Part shown: piece by piece, positions 61,470 through 64,000 of the stretch
Numbering within the stretch: the stretch's first letter is position 1
Layout of the letters: each line of letters starts with the position of its first letter
Origin: AP-15 sp963814865
Lineage (GTDB): Bacteria; Pseudomonadota; Alphaproteobacteria; ATCC43930; CGMCC-115725
Assembly (NCBI GenBank): GCA_963814865.1
Contig: CAWFEN010000016.1
Coordinates: 1 to 64,000 of the forward strand
DNA: 64,000 bases
Direction of reading: 5' to 3'
The notes under the pieces: model-generated
What the model was told of the DNA's origin: nothing
The model's database searches: none
The model's input: only the letters and a program-made list of their open reading frames with translations
Made by a program: the position numbers and the translations under genes

Positions 61470-62876
61470 ATGAGGAACTATCCGCTGCAAAATTCGCGGG
61501 TGTTGCGCCGCAGCATGTTGGGCGGCCTCGCCGCCGGGTTCGCCGCATTGGCCGGCGCGCGCCCCGGCATCGGACAGTCATTGGCTAGCGCGAGGGAGGC
61601 GGCCCTCTCGCGGTCGAACGCCTTCGACACGGCCATCGCCTATGTCGAGGAGTTCTACCCGTTGTGGTTCACCTATTATCAGTCGCAATACGCCACCATC
61701 AACCGCCTGGCCGGGCCGAACCGGGTTTCCCCGCTCTACCATATCGTCGTCGCGATCAACGTCGACACGCTTTACGCGAGCAGCTTCATCGACCTGTCGT
61801 CGCAGCCGGTCGTATTGACGATCCCGAAGACCGAGGTCACCTACTCTCTGCTCACGCTCGACCCCTACGGCGATATCTTCGAGTCAGGCATCGGGGCGCA
61901 GACGCCGGGAACCTATGCCCTGACCGGGTCAAGATTCGGCGGGGCGCTGCCTGCGGGCGTCACCCGCATCGCAATGCCGCTCGACTTCTCGACCCTGATA
62001 TTCCGGGCGGACAAATATTCAGCGGCCGGCGAAGACCAGATCGACCAGGCGCAGCTATTCCGCAAATCGCTGAAACTGCAGACGCTTGCAGACTATCGCG
62101 TCGATCCCGCCGGCGGTGCCACCCTGATCGTTCCGGAGATCCTTACCGCCGTGCCGTTCAAGACGACGGCGGACAATCTGATTGCGCGCGCACCGCTGAC
62201 CTTCCTCAAACAGCTGCAGACGGCAGTCGCGTCGTCGAACACACCGCCCTTGTCACCTTACGAACAGGTGCTGGCCGACCGTTTCGATGCGCTGTTCCGC
62301 GATGCGGAGACGAACGCCTTCGATTTCAGCGCCGGCGCCCAGACCGCCCACGACCTGATCGTTGATCGGTATTTGACGCATACGGGGCCGACGAACTGGA
62401 TTCATTTCACCAATATCGGCAACTGGGGCAAGAACGTCATCGAGCGGTCATCGATCACCGAGTTTATCCAATACGGTAACAGCATCAGCACCGCGGCCTA
62501 TTACCATACCTTCAGCGACGGCGCGGGCCGGCCGCTCAATGGCCGCAATCCATTGGGCTATGTCATGACCTTCGCCAAGAACGAGCTGCCCGAGGCCGAG
62601 CGCTTCTGGTCGCTGACCGCCTATACGCCGGACGCGATCGAGCTGGTCGCCAACCCGGTGAACAAATATGCGGTAGCGAGCTACACGCCAGAGCTGCGAT
62701 ATTGGTCCGACGGTTCGCTTTCGGTCTATCTCGCACAGCAGCTCCCGCCGGACGTGCCGTTGGCCAACTGGCTCCCGGTGCCGCCCGGCGCCTTCGACAT
62801 CATGCTCCGCGTCTACGGCCCGAAGGGCTCGGTCGCGAACAACAAATACGTCCCGCCAGCCATCCGGAAGCTCTAA
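61470..62876 (+). CDS. Exported DUF1254/DUF1214 protein
   Basis: Protein of 468 residues. ATG 61470 opens RVLRRSMLGGLAAGFAALAG, which looks like a twin-arginine signal peptide, so export in folded form is likely. DUF1254 occupies about 55-180 (YPLWFTYYQSQYATINRLAG, VVAINVDTLYASSFIDLSSQ, YSLLTLDPYGDIFESGIGAQ). DUF1214 is at about 330-455 (GKNVIERSSITEFIQYGNSI, PLNGRNPLGYVMTFAKNELP, RFWSLTAYTPDAIELVANPV, SDGSLSVYLAQQLPPDVPLA). The pair is common in bacteria and its reaction is not known. GGGGAG sits 12 bases upstream. Confidence 0.88.
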   Translation: MRNYPLQNSRVLRRSMLGGLAAGFAALAGARPGIGQSLASAREAALSRSNAFDTAIAYVEEFYPLWFTYYQSQYATINRLAGPNRVSPLYHIVVAINVDTLYASSFIDLSSQPVVLTIPKTEVTYSLLTLDPYGDIFESGIGAQTPGTYALTGSRFGGALPAGVTRIAMPLDFSTLIFRADKYSAAGEDQIDQAQLFRKSLKLQTLADYRVDPAGGATLIVPEILTAVPFKTTADNLIARAPLTFLKQLQTAVASSNTPPLSPYEQVLADRFDALFRDAETNAFDFSAGAQTAHDLIVDRYLTHTGPTNWIHFTNIGNWGKNVIERSSITEFIQYGNSISTAAYYHTFSDGAGRPLNGRNPLGYVMTFAKNELPEAERFWSLTAYTPDAIELVANPVNKYAVASYTPELRYWSDGSLSVYLAQQLPPDVPLANWLPVPPGAFDIMLRVYGPKGSVANNKYVPPAIRKL

Positions 62877-63043
62877 CAGATATCGTCATCGAGGTTTCTC
62901 CGGGTCAGCCCGCTGTCATCATGGCGCCGGCGAAAGGCCGGTATCCAGGGCGGAAACGGGTCCCGGCCTCCACCGCGACGATGGTGTGTGACGCAGCCGT
63001 GCCGCGTCATGGTTGACCCGCGGCGCTCGAGATGGGAGGGTCA

Positions 63044-63215
63044 TTGCCGACGGTTCCCCTCGGGGATTGAAAGGGAACGCGGTAAGGGTGCGAGCCCGAT
63101 GCCGCGGCTGCCCCCGCAACTGTAGGCGGAGAGCCGAGCGCCATTGAGCCACTGGGCAACCGGGAAGGCGGCGCAAGGCGGTGACCCGCGAGCCAGGAGA
63201 CCTGCCGTCGACGTG
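63044..63215 (+). ncRNA. Cobalamin (B12) riboswitch
   Basis: The conserved core is complete in order: GGTTCCCCTCGGGGATTGAA with AGGGAACGCGGT, then GCCGCGGCTGCCCCCGCAAC followed by TGT, the GAGCCACTGG...CGGGAAGGC arm, and GCGAGCCAGGAGACCTGCC, the B12-box that pairs with the loop L5. Such elements reduce expression of uptake or synthesis genes when adenosylcobalamin binds. Here it stands about 55 bases before a btuB-like receptor remnant, the usual target. Conservation of the switch suggests that the receptor decayed recently. Confidence 0.93.
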
Positions 63216-63270
63216 GTCACGCGCGGGCACATTGGGCGGGGTGCACCAATGGAGATCGCACCGGCTCGCT

Positions 63271-64000
63271 GAGAGACGGGATCGGGACCGCCGATCCTGA
63301 ACGGGACCATCGAGCAGGGCGCGTTCGGCACCTTCAACCAGTTCGCCAATGCCAGCGGTTCGACCGATCAGTTCAACTATTATTTCGATATCGCCCATTT
63401 CAGTTCGGACGACACGCCGGTGACGCCGCCGGGGCTGGTGCTTACCGGCCGCCCGGTAAACACTGATTCCTATGACAACGTGACCTTGTCGACGCGGCTC
63501 GGCGTCAATCTTACCGACAATTTCGAGGTCGGTCTGGTGGCGCGCTACGTCGACGCGTTCTATGATTTTACCGAGGACGATTTCCTCGGGCCCGAGGCGT
63601 TGCCGATCGACGGCCTGTCGCAGGATTTGTACACCCGCGCCACCGCGCATTTGTCATTGTTCGACGGGCGCTTCGACGAGACGTTGGGCCTCGCCTACAC
63701 CGGCTACCATAACCGCTATGATGACCCGAACCCCGCGACCGTAGCCGGGGGAAACGACCCGAGCGATTATGATGGCGGCCGCACCAAGCTCGACTGGCAG
63801 GGCAACATCATCCTGATGCCGGGGCAGACCCTGACGCTCGGCGCCGAGCACGAATATTACTGGCTCTCCGACACGCGCCGGCCGCGGCGCATGACACTAA
63901 CGATGCCGGTTACATTCAGCTTCAGTCGAGCTGGAGCGACCGCCTTTTCGATACGGTCAGCCTGCGCTACGACGACAACGGACAGTTCGGCGGCAAGGCG
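63271..64000 (+). pseudogene. btuB: BtuB-like TonB-dependent receptor, plug domain missing
   Basis: After the riboswitch, plus-strand DNA reads as the barrel of a TonB-dependent receptor: GTIEQGAFGTFNQFANASGS, FNYYFDIAHFSSDD, TLSTRLGVNLTDNFEVGLVA, TRATAHLSLFDGRFDETLGL, LDWQGNIILMPGQTLTLGAE. There is no signal peptide, TonB box or plug, and no start codon in this frame; the only ATG near 63253 hits a stop after seven codons. The break falls where a plug would end (usual GGVINI-TRRG just before the first strand). A further frameshift near 63880 is needed to read HDTNDAGYIQLQSSWSDRLF. The gene runs off the window. Uptake by this receptor is not expected. Confidence 0.85.

Noticed and set aside
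62920..62970. Short palindrome (GCCGGCGAAAGGCCGG) before the riboswitch as a terminator or intergenic repeat
   Set aside because: It lacks a T-run and only half of the repeat layout seen at 42803 is present. It may be a decayed copy, but the support is too thin to list.
1..64000. tRNA or rRNA genes, rolling-circle or chromosome origins, attachment sites
   Set aside because: I looked through all gene-free stretches and saw no cloverleaf with a TTCGA-type arm, no rRNA core motifs, no DnaA-box cluster and no direct repeats flanking an integrase. A covariance-model search could still find something I missed.

Overview
The window looks like the chromosome of a high-GC alphaproteobacterium. The support is a GapR-type nucleoid protein next to a DUF1244 gene, two GGAAC-N17-CGTT promoters of the alphaproteobacterial general stress response, a CbiG-CobJ fusion, and codon use rich in G/C at third positions. 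I cannot place it to genus. I see no rRNA, tRNA, CRISPR array or prophage.

Layout. (1) 1-11.2 kb is an eroded accessory region. An intact hybrid histidine kinase, treZ, an ECF sigma factor and a YihY/BrkB protein sit among fragments of glgX, a glycogen-debranching enzyme, malQ, a glutathione transferase, a transposase, a serine recombinase, a histidine kinase, a PAS domain and a VOC protein. Within it, 9.0-10.7 kb is a stress-envelope cassette behind a GGAAC-N17-CGTT promoter. (2) 11.2-23.6 kb holds small catabolic and redox genes (TTC38-like, NIPSNAP, luciferase-like monooxygenase, PaaI thioesterase, aldo/keto reductase), a membrane class III cyclase, AlkB, and an S41 protease homologue lacking both catalytic residues. 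(3) 23.8-26.4 kb carries cobM and a cbiG-cobJ fusion. (4) 26.5-29.7 kb carries a FecR/DUF6600 protein, threonine aldolase, gapR and DUF1244. (5) 30.2-33.9 kb is a type I secretion ABC transporter and its HlyD partner, followed by TusA-like and iron-alcohol dehydrogenase genes, a secreted protein and a GMC oxidoreductase. (6) 38.3-46.1 kb holds two RTX-like secreted repeat proteins, probable substrates of that exporter. Both are frameshifted, and the DNA between them is full of palindromic elements. (7) 46.2-62.9 kb holds CysN/C without CysD, a haloacetate-dehalogenase-type hydrolase, a B12-dependent radical SAM protein, a cyclase-TPR protein followed by two free copies of its TPR module, hemC, an ion transporter, a UvrD-type helicase, a CoxE-like VWA protein and a DUF1254 protein. 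(8) 63.0-64.0 kb has a cobalamin riboswitch in front of a btuB-like receptor that has lost its plug domain.

How the parts relate. The ECF sigma factor could drive the two GGAAC/CGTT promoters, but no anti-sigma or phyR gene lies beside it. The exporter pair and the two RTX-like genes look like one secretion system whose cargo genes have decayed. The cobalamin genes and the riboswitch suggest an organism that makes and formerly imported B12. Many genes carry single-base frameshifts, so part of the decay could be sequencing or assembly error. The 61-bp duplication, the truncations and the chimeric junctions cannot be explained by single-base error.
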